Notes: a model not told the origin generated them from the sequence alone. Counted from the first letter of the stretch, positions 1 through 7,889 are shown. The stretch: DNA of 10,529 nucleotides from an uncultured Pyrinomonas sp. (GCA_937135995.1 CAKZOF010000467.1:1-10529), one strand, 5' to 3'. Made by a program: numbers and translations.

Positions 1-1874
<1,874 letters not shown>

Positions 1875-1883
1875 TTTGCTACG

Positions 1884-1977
1884 CTGAAAGAAGATCGGAT
1901 CGTGCTCGGTTCAAAATTCAAGGCATTATACACAAACTGCGTCGCCGATTGTAAGACGCTGAAACATCTTCTTTCAG
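1884..1977. repeat. Inverted repeat flanking the carB promoter (operator-like half-sites)
   Basis: CTGAAAGAAGAT at 1884-1895 is the exact reverse complement of ATCTTCTTTCAG at 1966-1977. The pair brackets the -10 box at 1925-1930. The right arm also forms a local palindrome, CTGAAA (1959-1964) with TTTCAG (1972-1977), just upstream of the -35 position. This gives three half-sites: two upstream and one in the leader. Such an arrangement is compatible with a repressor binding site or a DNA loop, but no known regulator consensus was matched. In particular it does not have ArgR box spacing. Confidence 0.4.
1925..1953 (-). promoter_or_regulatory. Promoter of carB
   Basis: On the minus strand a perfect TATAAT lies at 1930-1925. 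A weak -35 candidate (TACAAT, 1953-1948) is 17 bp upstream. Transcription would begin near 1918, giving a leader of about 44 nt before the carB ATG at 1874. Repeated CTGAAA/TTTCAG half-sites flank this promoter and are listed separately. The -10 match is strong; the -35 is only an approximate match. Confidence 0.6.
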
Positions 1978-2257
1978 TGAGCCGACAGCCCTCGCCCAGC
2001 GGTTCAAAATCGGGGCCACGAAAGCTCGTCTTCCGGTCGAGATCTCGAATACAGAAAGCGGCTGAGAATCTGTTGCGTAGTCTCTCCCCAACGCAGTCGC
2101 CTTCTCTTCGTGTGTTCTCGCATCCTTCATGGAAAAGTGGGGAAGGCCGGGTCAAGAATGGAACCAACCACGGTTCGCGCGTTTTCATGCTGCTGCTGGC
2201 GTAAAACCAACGGTGGAATCAGTCGCCGCGGTGAGCCGACAGCGTCGCGTTCCGAAC
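1978..2257. other. Gene-free stretch between carB promoter and Uma2 relic
   Basis: Reading frames pass through this 280-bp stretch on both strands, but their translations show no recognisable domain and no convincing start with a ribosome-binding site. I see no tRNA, terminator or repeat here. It ends at the ribosome-binding site of the pseudogene that follows. Confidence 0.5.
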
Positions 2258-2262
2258 GGAGG
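2258..2262 (+). promoter_or_regulatory. Ribosome-binding site of the Uma2-family pseudogene
   Basis: GGAGG lies 5 nt before the ATG at 2268. It is a strong Shine-Dalgarno and fixes the original start of the decayed gene, whose first residues (MIADLIKT) are now out of frame with the rest. Confidence 0.65.
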
Positions 2263-2267
2263 CAACC

Positions 2268-2779
2268 ATGATCGCCGATTTGATAAAGACGCTACACGTT
2301 GGAAGAGCTTTGCGAGATCGAAAGGACTTCTCAAGAAAGGGTTGAATACCGGGATGGCAAAATCTCCAGCATGAGCAACAGAAGCCACGCGCACGAACAG
2401 AGCGTCGGCAACATCTACTTCTTCTCGCGGATGGGAATGTGTGGCTGCGAATGTCAGATCTTTACCGTGCCCCGACTGCGCTTCCCAAAATTCCGAGGTG
2501 CACTGTGTGGCTGCGAATGTCAGATCTTTACCCCTAATTTGCGCATCAAAGTGCCAAGTGCGCCGCTATACCGCTACGCCGATCCATCGGCGTTGTGCGG
2601 GCGCGCCGAGTTCAAACAGATCGGCGGCGTGGGCGCGCCGATCAACCCCGCGTTGATCATCGAGGTTCTGTCACCTTAGACAGAGGCTCGCAACCGTGGC
2701 GAGAAAGTTCATGCTGCGGGAGGTCTACCAAGAGGGCTCGTTCGTCGAACGCCCACCGCTTGCGCTGCTTTCCGATTGA
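2268..2779 (+). pseudogene. Decayed Uma2-family (DUF820) PD-(D/E)XK nuclease-like gene
   Basis: Intact Uma2 proteins are around 190-200 residues with a PD-(D/E)XK nuclease-like fold; their role is largely unknown. The relic shows the family in fragments spread over three frames. MIADLIKT starts at the ATG at 2268 with a good ribosome-binding site. A frame break near 2284-2292 leads into YTLEELCEIERTSQERVEY, then RDGKISSMSNRSHAHEQ and GNIYF. Next come LRIKVPSAPLYRYAD and NPALIIEVLSP. A TAG at 2677-2679 sits where the family usually has serine of SPSTE, followed by TEARNRGEK. After 2706 the frame changes again and only a C-terminal-like tail remains (LREVYQEGSFVERPPLALLSD, ending TGA 2777-2779), so about 60 central codons appear deleted. 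A 66-bp in-frame insertion or duplication interrupts the middle. Family assignment is from remembered motifs; loss of function is clear. Confidence 0.8.
2438..2532 (+). repeat. 29-bp perfect direct repeat, two copies, 66-bp period
   Basis: The 29 bases at 2438-2466 (starting TGTGTGGCTGCG, ending AGATCTTTACC) recur exactly at 2504-2532, separated by 37 bp. The flanking bases differ on both sides, so the match is exactly 29 bp. The 66-bp period keeps the reading frame, and both copies read CGCECQIFT within the Uma2 relic. The second copy joins smoothly to LRIKVPS, which is normal family sequence; the first copy plus spacer looks like the extra segment. The cause could be a local duplication or the repeated end of a lost mobile element. 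Confidence 0.75.
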
Positions 2780-2877
2780 GTCCGCAGAGGATTCACGTTC
2801 GGTGCGTGCCGTCGCTTCTTCGATCGCGTCCGCTTCGCTCGCCCGCACATGGCGCGCTTTCGACAAGGCGTCGCCGA

Positions 2878-3249
2878 TCAACGCGAGTACGGCCCGCCGA
2901 AGAGCGTGGTCGGGCCCACGTCGCTGTTTGACGCATCCTGGTCTCCGCCGTCTTCGTTCTCTATCTCTAGGTCCAATCCCCCTGTCAATCGAAAGGCTAT
3001 GTTCCACACCAGAGTGGTGAACAAACCGGCGACGAAGCCAACTGCGAGGTAGAGGATCGGGGTCGCAACCGCTATGAACGAGCCGACGATCATTGACGGG
3101 AGATAACCCTCTCCTTTGGGAGAAAAGGTCGCTCCCAAGAGGAAAGCTATCAAGAAGATGAAACCAAGCAGCACGCCTAGCGCTCCCATCCAGAGCGCTT
3201 GGTTGATAGCAAACGACAAAAGCCCGATCCTTTTGAGTTTGACCTTCAT
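2878..3249 (-). CDS. Small membrane protein with hydrophobic helices, DUF3566-like
   Basis: The product has 123 residues. The start ATG at 3249-3247 (MKVKLKRIGLL) has GGAGGT 11 nt upstream on the minus strand. A short basic N-terminus is followed by a hydrophobic stretch at about residues 16-40 (INQALWMGALGVLLGFIFLI). A second long hydrophobic stretch covers about 52-86 and ends NIAFRLTGGLDLEIE. The last 25 residues are polar and acidic. The layout of two membrane segments, the second ending in a GG-L-E-hydrophobic motif, resembles DUF3566-type small membrane proteins; this is a resemblance from memory, not a proven match. The gene lies 74 bp downstream of the DnaC-type gene in the same direction and could share its transcript. 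No catalytic motif is visible, so function is unknown. Confidence 0.75.
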   Translation of the reverse strand: MKVKLKRIGLLSFAINQALWMGALGVLLGFIFLIAFLLGATFSPKGEGYLPSMIVGSFIAVATPILYLAVGFVAGLFTTLVWNIAFRLTGGLDLEIENEDGGDQDASNSDVGPTTLFGGPYSR

Positions 3250-3323
3250 CTTCGGAACACACCTCCATTCTTCAAAGAGGGCACTCGAGCAAGTTCGGGG
3301 GCATGAGGGCGCTTGTTTTGAAC

Positions 3324-4124
3324 TTACTGCTGGACGTCGAAGCGGCGGCGGTAATCTTCGCCTTCGATCACCACCGTCTTGCACATCTCGTACAGGCGCG
3401 AGCGCAGACGGACACCGATGCGATCCTCCAATGTCTCTTCGACCGGGTTGCGCCGCGCATCCATGTAGTTCGTCGTGATGATGGTCAACTTTCGTTCGTT
3501 GTAGCGCGTGCCGATCACCTGCATCATCGTGTCGCGCACCCAATCGGTCGGCTTCGATGCCCCGAGTTCATCGAGCACGAGCACCTCGGCCTGATAGACC
3601 GGGGCGAGGATACGCAGTTCCGATGTCTGCGATACGGGGTTGTAAGAATCTTGTATCTCTTTGAGCAACGTGCCGAAATCGTAGAACAAGCACGGCACGC
3701 CCTTTTCAATCAATCCGCGAATGATCGCCACGGCCAGATGGGTCTTGCCGACGCCGACCGGTCCCATGAACAAAAGCCCGCGATCCACGGCCGGGTATTC
3801 GCGCACGAGACGAAAAGCGTAGTTGAAAGCGCGCAGTTGCGAACCGTTACCTTGCGCCGGGTAGTAATTCTGCAAGGAGCATTCAGCGTACCGGCGCGGG
3901 ATGCGCGCCGCTTCAAAGAGTTTCTTCGCCTGGTTCTCAGTTCGGCAACGACAACGCCGCGCGCCTTTGCCAGGCACGACTTCCATTCCCGTCCCGAAGC
4001 AGTGCGGGCAGACGGATGTGGGAGCCGCCTCTGCAGACCTCGCCTCCGATTCCGCCGCATCGGGAACCGCGAACAACGGGTGAATTTTCGCGTTGTCGGA
4101 CGACATCGGCGCTTCGAACGTCAA
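3324..4124 (-). CDS. DnaC/IstB-type AAA+ ATPase with N-terminal zinc ribbon (putative helicase loader)
   Basis: With a start at the TTG 4124-4122 the protein has 266 residues. Residues 39-60 hold a zinc-ribbon-like CPHC...CRC cluster. The ATPase domain follows: Walker A GPVGVGKT (121-128), Walker B VLVLDELG (181-188), sensor-1 TTN (217-219) and an arginine-rich [13 protein letters not shown] segment (235-247), as in DnaC/DnaI helicase loaders and the IS21 partner IstB. No istA-like transposase is nearby and the zinc ribbon is not typical of IstB, so a helicase-loader-like role is preferred. On start choice: the frame is open up to a TTG at 4220, but a strong promoter (-10 at 4186-4191) implies transcription from about 4179. 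TTG 4124 has AAAGG 6 nt upstream; an ATG at 4106 lacks a ribosome site but remains possible. Confidence 0.85.
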   Translation of the reverse strand: MTFEAPMSSDNAKIHPLFAVPDAAESEARSAEAAPTSVCPHCFGTGMEVVPGKGARRCRCRTENQAKKLFEAARIPRRYAECSLQNYYPAQGNGSQLRAFNYAFRLVREYPAVDRGLLFMGPVGVGKTHLAVAIIRGLIEKGVPCLFYDFGTLLKEIQDSYNPVSQTSELRILAPVYQAEVLVLDELGASKPTDWVRDTMMQVIGTRYNERKLTIITTNYMDARRNPVEETLEDRIGVRLRSRLYEMCKTVVIEGEDYRRRFDVQQ

Positions 4125-4130
4125 ACGTAT

Positions 4131-4135
4131 CCTTT
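4131..4135 (-). promoter_or_regulatory. Ribosome-binding site supporting the TTG start of the DnaC-type gene
   Basis: AAAGG (complement of 4131-4135) ends 6 nt before the TTG at 4124. It is 24 nt from the next ATG at 4106, too far to serve it. This favours the TTG start. Confidence 0.45.
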
Positions 4136-4185
4136 CAGGGCGCGAGTCGGGCTTCAGGATCACGCGCTGATCGTTGGCGCGGCGG

Positions 4186-4213
4186 ATTATAGCATCCGCG
4201 TCGCTGATTTCAA
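4186..4213 (-). promoter_or_regulatory. Sigma-70-type promoter of the DnaC-type gene
   Basis: On the minus strand TTGAAA (4213-4208) is followed after 16 bp by a perfect TATAAT (4191-4186). Transcription would begin near 4179, leaving a leader of about 55 nt before the TTG at 4124. The promoter lies inside the longest open extension of the frame, which argues against a start at 4220. Confidence 0.6.
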
Positions 4214-4220
4214 GAGTCAA

Positions 4221-4622
4221 TTTGCAAGCGTGCGCCGGTAGCCCGATTTCTTGGCCGAAACGCGACTGTGCCGAAACGCGCGAAGACGTTTTTCGACCGA
4301 ACGGTTAAGAACCGATGCCCTTCTCCGCCGCGCAGCGCTGTTAACCGAACGGTCGAGCGACGCGCTTTCGCCATAGATCGAAGAAGATTCTTGGCGTTGA
4401 ATTCTCCCTTCGTTGACGCGCAATGAGTTGCTGAACTCGTCGAACGCATTTCGAGGAAGAATCTTCAGCGCCGCTTCGTTGGTGCGCCGCAATGCGCGGC
4501 CGCTTCCGTCTTCGGCGAAGTTTCCGAGCGATCCTTTTTGCGCGAATTTTCGCGGTTCGACCGAAACACAACGCAGTTGTCGTTTTCGCCAAAGTCCGGC
4601 GAACGCTCCTGCACGCGAACTT
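4221..4622. other. Gene-free stretch rich in inverted repeats
   Basis: No convincing gene is seen in these 402 bp. The open frames give arginine- and serine-rich translations with no motif or start signal. The stretch contains several inverted repeats: 4294-4308 against 4341-4355 (13 of 15 bases pair; arms around ACCGAACGGT); 4383-4392 against 4457-4466 (GAAGATTCTT, perfect); CTTCGGCGAAG at 4510-4520; and TTCGCC/GGCGAA at 4585-4603. TTCGACCGAA occurs directly at 4292-4301 and 4556-4565, and TTCGACCGG at 4629-4637 in the end of the next gene. GCCGAAACGCG is repeated at 4254-4264 and 4270-4280. It may be structured RNA or eroded repeats. Confidence 0.5.
4585..4603. terminator. Stem-loop just downstream of the bi-domain oxidoreductase gene
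   Basis: TTCGCC (4585-4590) can pair with GGCGAA (4598-4603) around a 7-nt loop, 20 nt past the stop codon of the gene that ends at 4623. No run of U follows on the minus strand, so it does not meet the usual rule for an intrinsic terminator. It may only stabilise the 3' end. Confidence 0.25.
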
Positions 4623-6776
4623 TCAAAGTTCGACCGGACGCCGTAAGCGAAGCGCGTCACGAAGGCGAAAAGTCGCGCGCGTTGTCGCCGCCAGTTCTGC
4701 GAGCGAGATCGGAGCGGGAAGCCCCTCCGCCATCATCGCGCGAAGGACTTTGGCTTGCTCCCACTGCCCTTTGTCCTGACGGCGAAGCCGCATTCGGCGC
4801 TCGCGCCCGCGATGGTAGGCGCGCGCCGTGCGAAAATCATCGAGCACGAAGGTCCGCCCGTCGCCGAAGATCTCTATCCGCTCTTTGGCGAGCGCCCGAT
4901 CACCTTCGGAGAGATACGCGATGCAGCCGTTCGAGCCGTCGCTGAAGCGGATGGTGATGAAGACCGAATCTTCGCAGACGATCTCGTGATTGCGGGTTTC
5001 GATCTCTTCAGCGTACACGCGCACGGGGAAAGCCCCCGTCAAAAACTGCATTAGATCGATGAAGTGGCAAACCTCGCCGATGATGCGCCCGCCCCCCTCG
5101 CGCGGGTCTTGCGTCCAGTGCTCGCGCGGGATGCGTCCGGCGTTGACGCGATAGAGGATCGAAAGAGGCTCGCGTCTCGTTTCGAAGAAATCTTTGGCTG
5201 CACGCGCAAGCGGCGAGAAGCGCCGATTGAAACCGACCGCCAGTTGCGCCGAAGAGCGCGCCGCGGATTCGAGGACGCGATCCAGCTCCTCGTCGTTGAG
5301 CGCTAGAGGTTTTTCGACGAAGACGTGCCGGTTGCGCTCCAAAGCGCGACTCGCTAGCTCGGCGTGAAGATCATGCCGCGTCGCGATCACAACCAGATCG
5401 ACCCGCTCATCATCCAAAATCTCTTCCGGACCGGCAACGCAGTAGCGGAATCCGTATCGTTCGGCCACGTCGCGCGCCGACACGCCCGAAGCGGTCGCCA
5501 CCGCATAAAACTCCATGCCGGCGGCCTGCAGAGCCGGTAGCAGCATCGTGCGCGCGTAGTTGCCGGCGCCGATCAACCCGACGCGCGCGCTCGCCGTGCG
5601 CGCCGCCGCTTTGCGCGCCGTGGCCATCTCGATGCGTCTTTCAACAGGGCGTTCTTCGTCGTACTGCAATAGAACTCCGAGATACGGCTCGCGCTGATCA
5701 CCAGTGATCAACCTGTAAGCCGCTTCGGCCTCTTCGATCTTGAAGCGGTGTGTGATGAGCGGATCGAGCTTGACTCTCCCTTCGGCGATGAGATCGAGAA
5801 AGGCTTCCAGATTGCGCCCTTCGGTCCAGCGAACGTAGGCGAACGGGTAATCATGGCCGCGCTCTTCGTATGCGGGATCGTAACGGCCCGGCCCGTAAGA
5901 ACGCGAGACGATGAGCGAGAGTTCCTTTTCGTAATAGACCTTGCGCGGCACGTTCATGCCGACCAGTCCGACGGCCACCACTCGACCGCGAAGACGCGCG
6001 ACTTCGCCGGCGAACTCGATGGGTTCGTTCGACGAGGTCGCCGCCGTGATCAAGACGGCATCGGCGCCGCGCCCGCGCGACCAGTCCAGCACGGCGCGCT
6101 TGGTCCCGGCATCGATCACCGCCGCATCGTCCGCGCCGAGCGCGCGCGCCAGTTCGACTTTGCTCGCGTCGAGATCGACGCCGAACACACGACAACCGTT
6201 CGCCTTGAGAAGCTGCACGGTCAGCTGGCCCAGCAAGCCGAGCCCGACGACGACCACCGCTTCGCCCAACGTCGGCTCGGCAAGACGCACACCCTGCAGC
6301 GCGATGGCACCGAGCGTGCCGAACGCGGCATGCTCCAAAGACACGCCCGCGGGCACGCGCGCGCACAAATTTTTCGGCACCGCGACGATCTCCGCGTGCG
6401 ACGCGAACCCGGCTCCGGCGCAAGCGACGCGATCGCCGACGTGAAACTCCGCGATGTCTTCGCCGACGGCGATGACCGTGCCAGCGGCGCTGTAGCCGAG
6501 CGCCGTGGACGAGGCGAGACGCGCCTGCACGGCGCGCACGGTCTGCCACAGCCCTTCGTTCTTAGCTTTTTGAATGACCTGCCGGACCAGATCGGGCCGC
6601 TCGCGCGCTTTGCCGAGCAGACTCTTTTGACCTAGCTCGACCGTCATCCGTTCGGTTCCGGCGCTGATCAACGAGGCCGCCGTGCGCACGAGGAGGCGTC
6701 CACGCTGCGCCGTCGGCGGCGGCACATCGACAACGCGCACTTCGCCCGTCTTCGGATTCTGCAAAACCTGTTTCAT
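4623..6776 (-). CDS. Bi-domain oxidoreductase: MDR-like domain fused to Gfo/Idh/MocA domain
   Basis: The product has 717 residues. Residues 1-375 resemble medium-chain dehydrogenases: a GroES-like fold (GYSAAGTVIAVGE 94-106, VGDRVACAGAG 113-123), then a Rossmann domain with VVGLGLLGQ (176-184) and D201, which suggests NAD(H). Residues 397-717 are Gfo/Idh/MocA: GLIGAGNYAR (400-409), EKP (488-490, the usual active-site lysine) and GEVCHFIDL (567-575). Such fused proteins are commonly found in polysaccharide and sugar-nucleotide clusters; their reaction is poorly defined. The first half lacks the usual CGxD and GHE zinc motifs (SLISAGTER and SAAG stand instead), so it may be zinc-independent. 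The start at 6776 (MKQVLQN) matches homologues as I recall them. The frame is open to a GTG at 6833, and AGGA sits too close to the chosen ATG to be ideal. No sugar-pathway neighbour is visible. Confidence 0.92.
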   Translation of the reverse strand: MKQVLQNPKTGEVRVVDVPPPTAQRGRLLVRTAASLISAGTERMTVELGQKSLLGKARERPDLVRQVIQKAKNEGLWQTVRAVQARLASSTALGYSAAGTVIAVGEDIAEFHVGDRVACAGAGFASHAEIVAVPKNLCARVPAGVSLEHAAFGTLGAIALQGVRLAEPTLGEAVVVVGLGLLGQLTVQLLKANGCRVFGVDLDASKVELARALGADDAAVIDAGTKRAVLDWSRGRGADAVLITAATSSNEPIEFAGEVARLRGRVVAVGLVGMNVPRKVYYEKELSLIVSRSYGPGRYDPAYEERGHDYPFAYVRWTEGRNLEAFLDLIAEGRVKLDPLITHRFKIEEAEAAYRLITGDQREPYLGVLLQYDEERPVERRIEMATARKAAARTASARVGLIGAGNYARTMLLPALQAAGMEFYAVATASGVSARDVAERYGFRYCVAGPEEILDDERVDLVVIATRHDLHAELASRALERNRHVFVEKPLALNDEELDRVLESAARSSAQLAVGFNRRFSPLARAAKDFFETRREPLSILYRVNAGRIPREHWTQDPREGGGRIIGEVCHFIDLMQFLTGAFPVRVYAEEIETRNHEIVCEDSVFITIRFSDGSNGCIAYLSEGDRALAKERIEIFGDGRTFVLDDFRTARAYHRGRERRMRLRRQDKGQWEQAKVLRAMMAEGLPAPISLAELAATTRATFRLRDALRLRRPVEL

Positions 6777-6961
6777 TCCTGGCAGTAAGTCGTCACGGCA
6801 AGCCAAAATCTGCATCACACAGCCCGTCGCCACCGCTTGGGGGACGGCGTCGCTCGACTCACAACGGATCTACTTCCATCGCGCTCGCCCGACGCGACGG
6901 CGGCGGGTGAGACGACAGATCATCAAAACGCCTACGCTTACGTTGTCGTGAGCGAAAACAG

Positions 6962-7005
6962 GCGCGAGCGACTGCAGTTGAGACGCATCACCTAATCGCT
7001 CGCGC
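6962..7005 (-). terminator. Possible intrinsic terminator after the zinc-ribbon membrane protein gene
   Basis: GCGCGAGCGA (6962-6971) and TCGCTCGCGC (6996-7005) are perfect 10-bp inverted arms with a 24-nt loop, 10 bp past the stop of the gene ending at 7016. Read on the minus strand, the stem is followed by CTGTTTTCG, a short T-rich tail. The long loop and short tail make this a moderate candidate. Confidence 0.4.
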
Positions 7006-7015
7006 TCAGTTCCTC

Positions 7016-7171
7016 TCACCGCACTATCAACAGTTCCCACGCCAGCAACAAAGCGAGCACCACCAGTCCGGCGAACGCAAGCAGGTGCGGCCATCGCCAG
7101 ATGTTGCGCCGACAAGCGCGACAATGTGTTCCCAAACGATGCAACGGCCTTTCGCAATAAGGACACCTCAT
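7016..7171 (-). CDS. 51-residue zinc-ribbon, single-pass membrane protein
   Basis: This small gene begins ATG 7171-7169 and ends TGA 7018-7016. The N-terminal half carries two cysteine pairs, CPYC (residues 3-6) and CRAC (17-20), typical of a zinc ribbon. Basic and tryptophan residues follow (RRNIWRWPH). Residues 30-49 are strongly hydrophobic (LLAFAGLVVLALLLAWELLI), and the protein ends VR. This order (cytoplasmic zinc ribbon, positive residues, one membrane helix) is coherent and unlikely by chance in a frame this short. A GA-rich tract (AAGAGAACAGAG) precedes the ATG and may act as a weak ribosome site. The bi-domain oxidoreductase follows in the same direction after 239 bp, with a terminator-like hairpin between. 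I recognise no named family; many bacteria encode similar tiny zinc-ribbon membrane proteins of unknown role. Confidence 0.65.
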   Translation of the reverse strand: MRCPYCERPLHRLGTHCRACRRNIWRWPHLLAFAGLVVLALLLAWELLIVR

Positions 7172-7317
7172 CTCTGTTCTCTTCACCGAGCAACCTAGCG
7201 CTCCCGTTCGGAGTCGAACAAGCGCTCGACGCAGAAGTTTGCGCGGTTCGCCTAGCGTAAGTCAAACCGTCGGCCGACCACCAAGAAGGCCGCTGGTCGC
7301 GCTCGTGCGTGCGGGCA

Positions 7318-7326
7318 TGGTATATT
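7318..7326 (+). promoter_or_regulatory. Extended -10 promoter of the cpRec gene
   Basis: TGGTATATT is an extended -10 element (TGn plus TATATT at 7321-7326). No good -35 is seen 16-18 bp upstream, which an extended -10 can tolerate. Transcription would begin near 7333, giving a leader of about 43 nt that contains the hairpin at 7341-7364. Confidence 0.45.
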
Positions 7327-7340
7327 GTTTGCTTCGACAT

Positions 7341-7364
7341 CTCCCCGAAATCGCTTTCGGAGAG
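7341..7364 (+). promoter_or_regulatory. Leader hairpin covering the ribosome-binding site of the cpRec gene
   Basis: CCGAAA (7345-7350) pairs with TTTCGG (7355-7360) around the loop TCGC. After one C-A mismatch (7344/7361), CTC (7341-7343) pairs with GAG (7362-7364). The 3' arm contains most of GGAGAGG (7359-7365), the Shine-Dalgarno for the ATG at 7376. If the fold forms, it would hide the ribosome site, as in RNA thermometers or other translational switches. The pairing is read from the sequence; regulation is inferred. Confidence 0.4.
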
Positions 7365-7375
7365 GATGGTTGAGG

Positions 7376-7843
7376 ATGGATTTGATCCGCGGTTTTTTAC
7401 AAAGATTGGGCCTCGCCAATGGCATCGGACGCCCCAAACTTCGCGTTCTTCTGTTGGACGACGACGTGCAACGCCATCGCTGGTTCGCCAAAAGGTTCGG
7501 CGCGGACGAACTTGACGTGGCCAGCGATATCGCCACCGCCAAGGAACTTCTCGAACAACGCACCTACGACCTGATCTTTCTCGATCACGATCTGCTTCCC
7601 GAACACTACGAGTGCGACGCGCCCGACGATGAGCGCACGGGCTACTCGGTCGCGCTGTGGCTCGCCGAACGCCCTCACGTACAATCAGCTTCCAAGATCA
7701 TGGTTCACACGCGCAACGCCGACGGCGCAAGGCGCATGGTCGAAGTGTTGCGACGCGCCGGACGTCGCGCCGAGTACGTTCCCTTCCCTGTGTTGGCATC
7801 GCGCCTGAAAGGCGGTTGGATATGGAAGGAAGTGCGCACTTGA
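7376..7843 (+). CDS. Cyclic-phosphate-processing receiver-domain protein (cpRec-like)
   Basis: The product has 155 residues, essentially one receiver-like domain after a short N-terminus. Landmarks are LRVLLLDDD (22-30, acidic pocket), a helix with DIATAKELLE (51-60), YDLIFLDHDL (64-73, with D70 at the usual phospho-acceptor position), TGYSVALWL (88-96), IMVHTRN (108-114) and GARRM (117-121). The LDHDL, HxxN and GAxxM signatures fit the cpRec branch, described from comparative genomics as linked to 2',3'-cyclic-phosphate and RNA-end processing systems, rather than ordinary CheY-type receivers. That family role is a prediction. No histidine kinase, RNA ligase or phosphatase gene is beside it; it stands alone between opposite-strand genes. 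The ATG at 7376 is chosen because GGAGAGG lies 10 nt upstream and the domain starts soon after. Confidence 0.8.
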   Translation: MDLIRGFLQRLGLANGIGRPKLRVLLLDDDVQRHRWFAKRFGADELDVASDIATAKELLEQRTYDLIFLDHDLLPEHYECDAPDDERTGYSVALWLAERPHVQSASKIMVHTRNADGARRMVEVLRRAGRRAEYVPFPVLASRLKGGWIWKEVRT

Positions 7844-7864
7844 TCGCGCGGCGAAAGGGCTTCG

Positions 7865-7889
7865 CGAAACATGCGCGATGCGCGTTTCG
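7865..7889 (+). terminator. Stem-loop downstream of the cpRec gene
   Basis: CGAAAC (7865-7870) pairs with GTTTCG (7884-7889), and GCGC (7873-7876) with GCGC (7880-7883), around a GAT loop with a 2-nt bulge. It lies 21 nt past the stop at 7843. No T-run follows, so it is only a weak terminator candidate. A second small hairpin, GCCCG/CGGGC, is at 7904-7918. Confidence 0.3.

Noticed and set aside
1884..1977. ArgR box in the carB promoter
   Set aside because: The TGAA/TTCA half-sites are spaced 17 bp end to end instead of the shorter ArgR box, and the A/T-rich centre is missing.
2438..2532. CRISPR-like geometry (29-bp repeat, 37-bp spacer)
   Set aside because: Only two repeats are present, they read in frame inside a Uma2 relic, and no cas gene or leader is seen.
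2657..3268. A 203-codon minus-strand frame over the small membrane protein
   Set aside because: It overlaps the membrane protein in another frame and gives a low-complexity charged translation, while the 2878-3249 frame shows membrane helices and a ribosome site.
3324..4124. IstB of an IS21-type insertion sequence
   Set aside because: No istA transposase, no flanking terminal repeats recognised, and an added N-terminal zinc ribbon; a DnaC-type loader fits better.
3303..4241. A 312-codon plus-strand frame
   Set aside because: It mirrors the DnaC-type ATPase gene on the other strand and has no recognisable domain.
4217..4660. A 147-codon minus-strand frame between the DnaC-type and oxidoreductase genes
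   Set aside because: No motif, no ribosome site, overlaps the end of the oxidoreductase gene, and spans inverted repeats; composition looks like chance.
6870..7340. A 156-codon minus-strand frame over the zinc-ribbon gene
   Set aside because: Its translation has no domain; the 7016-7171 frame in the same region shows paired cysteines and a membrane helix.
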